This document shows, piece by piece, positions 62,879 through 64,000 of a stretch of DNA of 64,000 nt. The stretch lies in the NCBI GenBank assembly GCA_014799395.1, contig JAAVID010000064.1, positions 1 to 64,000 on the forward strand. The letters run 5' to 3'. Made by a program: the position numbers and the translations under genes. The number at the start of each line of letters is the position of its first letter. Positions within the stretch are counted from its first letter, which is position 1. The notes beneath the pieces were generated by a model. The model worked only from the letters and a program-made list of their open reading frames with translations, did no database searches and had not been told where the DNA came from. Origin of the DNA: Oscillospiraceae bacterium (GTDB lineage Bacteria; Bacillota; Clostridia; Oscillospirales; Ruminococcaceae).

Positions 62879-64000
62879 TTACATTCCGGGAAAGCCGCCC
62901 ATTCCCCCCATATTCATGGGGAATCTCGGCATGCGCTTTTTCTTGCCCTTTCCGGCGAAGCCCATCTGCTTCATGACCTTCTGCATCTGGTCGAACTGGC
63001 GGAGCAATTGATTGACCTCCTCGACCGACGTACCCGAACCCGCCGCAATTCTGCGCTTGCGTTTCGCGTCGATAATAGAGGGTTTTTCGCGTTCCTTTTT
63101 CGTCATCGAGGAAATAATTGCCTTGGTACGCGGCATTTTCTTTTCGTCAATGTCCTCGTCCTTTATCTTCCCCGCAACTCCGGGTATCATATTCAGAAGC
63201 GAGCGTATATTGCCCATTTTCTCGATCTGCTCAAACTGCGCGTACAGGTCATTCATATCGAACTTGTTTTCCTGGAGCTTCTTGACGGCTTTCTCCGCTT
63301 CCTTTTCGTCAATGGAAGCCTTAGCCTTGTCGATAAGCGTGAGCACGTCGCCCATTCCGAGAATACGGCTCGCCATTCTGTCTGGGTAGAACGGCTCCAA
63401 GTCCTCGGGCTTCTCGCCGATACCCGCGAACTTTATCGGCTTACCCGTTATCGCGAGAACGGTAAGCGCCGCGCCTCCGCGCGTATCGCCGTCGAGCTTC
63501 GTAAGAATAACGCCCGTAATGTCCAGCGCGCTGTTAAAGCTCTCCGCGACATTGACCGCGTCCTGACCCGTCATAGAGTCGACAACGAGAAGTATCTCGT
63601 TCGGCTGAGTTGTAGCCTTTATATCCTCAAGCTCTTTCATCAGCGTTTCGTCGATATGCAGACGACCCGCCGTATCGAGCAGAACGGTATCAAACCCCTG
63701 ATCCTTGGCATATTTGATTCCGTGCTGAGCTATCTCAACGGGGTTTCCTTGCCCCTCGTCAAAAACGTGAGCGCCTACCTTTTCGCCGACGATATGCAGC
63801 TGCTCTATCGCCGCGGGACGGTACACGTCGCACGCCACGAGAAGCGGTCTGCGGTTCTGCCCCTCGAGCCACTTCGCGAGCTTCGCGCAGTGCGTGGTCT
63901 TACCTGCGCCCTGCAATCCGCACATCATTATAACGCACGGCGGCTTGCTCGGGAAATTCAGCTTTGCGGTGGTGTTACCCATAAGCTCGATAAGCTCTCC
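62879..64000 (-). CDS. ffh: Signal recognition particle protein Ffh (5' part outside the window)
   Basis: A 374-codon portion, open to the window edge. It contains the end of the N domain (ELIELMGNTTAKLN), the GTPase G domain with GLQGAGKTTHCAKLA, DTAGRLHIDE and LTKLDGDTRGGAAL, and the M domain that binds 4.5S RNA and signal sequences, ending in a Met/Gly-rich tail (MNMGGMGGFPGM). Ffh targets membrane proteins to the Sec translocon. The true start lies upstream of position 64000 on the minus strand, about 75-80 residues farther. Confidence 0.97.
   Translation of the reverse strand, partial: GELIELMGNTTAKLNFPSKPPCVIMMCGLQGAGKTTHCAKLAKWLEGQNRRPLLVACDVYRPAAIEQLHIVGEKVGAHVFDEGQGNPVEIAQHGIKYAKDQGFDTVLLDTAGRLHIDETLMKELEDIKATTQPNEILLVVDSMTGQDAVNVAESFNSALDITGVILTKLDGDTRGGAALTVLAITGKPIKFAGIGEKPEDLEPFYPDRMASRILGMGDVLTLIDKAKASIDEKEAEKAVKKLQENKFDMNDLYAQFEQIEKMGNIRSLLNMIPGVAGKIKDEDIDEKKMPRTKAIISSMTKKEREKPSIIDAKRKRRIAAGSGTSVEEVNQLLRQFDQMQKVMKQMGFAGKGKKKRMPRFPMNMGGMGGFPGM

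Overview
The window looks like the chromosome of an anaerobic Gram-positive gut or rumen bacterium of the Clostridia, most likely near Ruminococcus in the Oscillospiraceae. This is an inference from gene content, lipoprotein signals, strong AGGAGG ribosome binding sites and sigma-A promoters with 17-bp spacers. It is almost entirely protein coding, with no rRNA, tRNA, CRISPR array or prophage that I could see.

Layout. 1-3.6 kb: a chemoreceptor and guaB on the minus strand. 3.7-11.7 kb: one long plus-strand run with a phosphatase, rpe, three Rnf/Nqr-like membrane genes (D, E, A), a DUF4015-like protein, yajC, a TetR regulator, bioY and an AEC transporter. 11.8-12.0 kb: a probable C-rich small RNA. 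12.1-14.0 kb: a minus-strand ABC exporter operon. 14.2-20.9 kb: tandem HAD phosphatases, purD, a THUMP methyltransferase, and a transglutaminase/DUF58 pair. 21-30.2 kb: pgi, a P-loop protein, rpmF, dnaE, pfkA, a tetrahydrofolate riboswitch with folT, proC and a cyclophilin. 30.4-41.2 kb: a cell-wall deacetylase, a bactofilin and the full F1Fo ATP synthase operon. 41.2-44.2 kb (minus): GH13 amylase, a membrane protein and dprA. 44.5-50.8 kb: two large EAL proteins. 51.2-55.2 kb (minus): a galactomannan operon with GH27 alpha-galactosidase, a zinc-ribbon protein, an LRR lipoprotein and a GH26 mannanase. 55.6-59.5 kb: small genes including GNATs and a C39-like peptidase, ended by a MITE-like element. 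59.9-61.6 kb (minus): a MerR regulator and a stand-alone copy of its effector domain. 61.7-64 kb (minus): a ferredoxin-thioredoxin-reductase-like protein, khpA, rpsP, a small membrane protein and the 5'-truncated ffh.

Working together. The ATP synthase c subunit has two membrane carboxylates, as in Na+-coupled rotors, so sodium bioenergetics is plausible. The Rnf-like D/E/A genes stand without B, C and G. They also appear to lack the flavin-attachment motif and three of the four iron-ligand cysteines, so they may be a repurposed ion-translocating core. Sugar use is served by the mannan operon, the GH13 enzyme, pgi and pfkA. Both EAL proteins keep their phosphodiesterase residues while their GGDEF motifs have decayed, which points to c-di-GMP breakdown.

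Most notable: the cofactor-poor Rnf-like trio; a folate riboswitch with a roughly 174-nt P4 arm; a small RNA with UCCCC loops; a MITE-like element that supplies the stop codon of a gene; an iteron-like array at 50.9-51.1 kb; and a MerR module with two 19-bp-spacer promoters.
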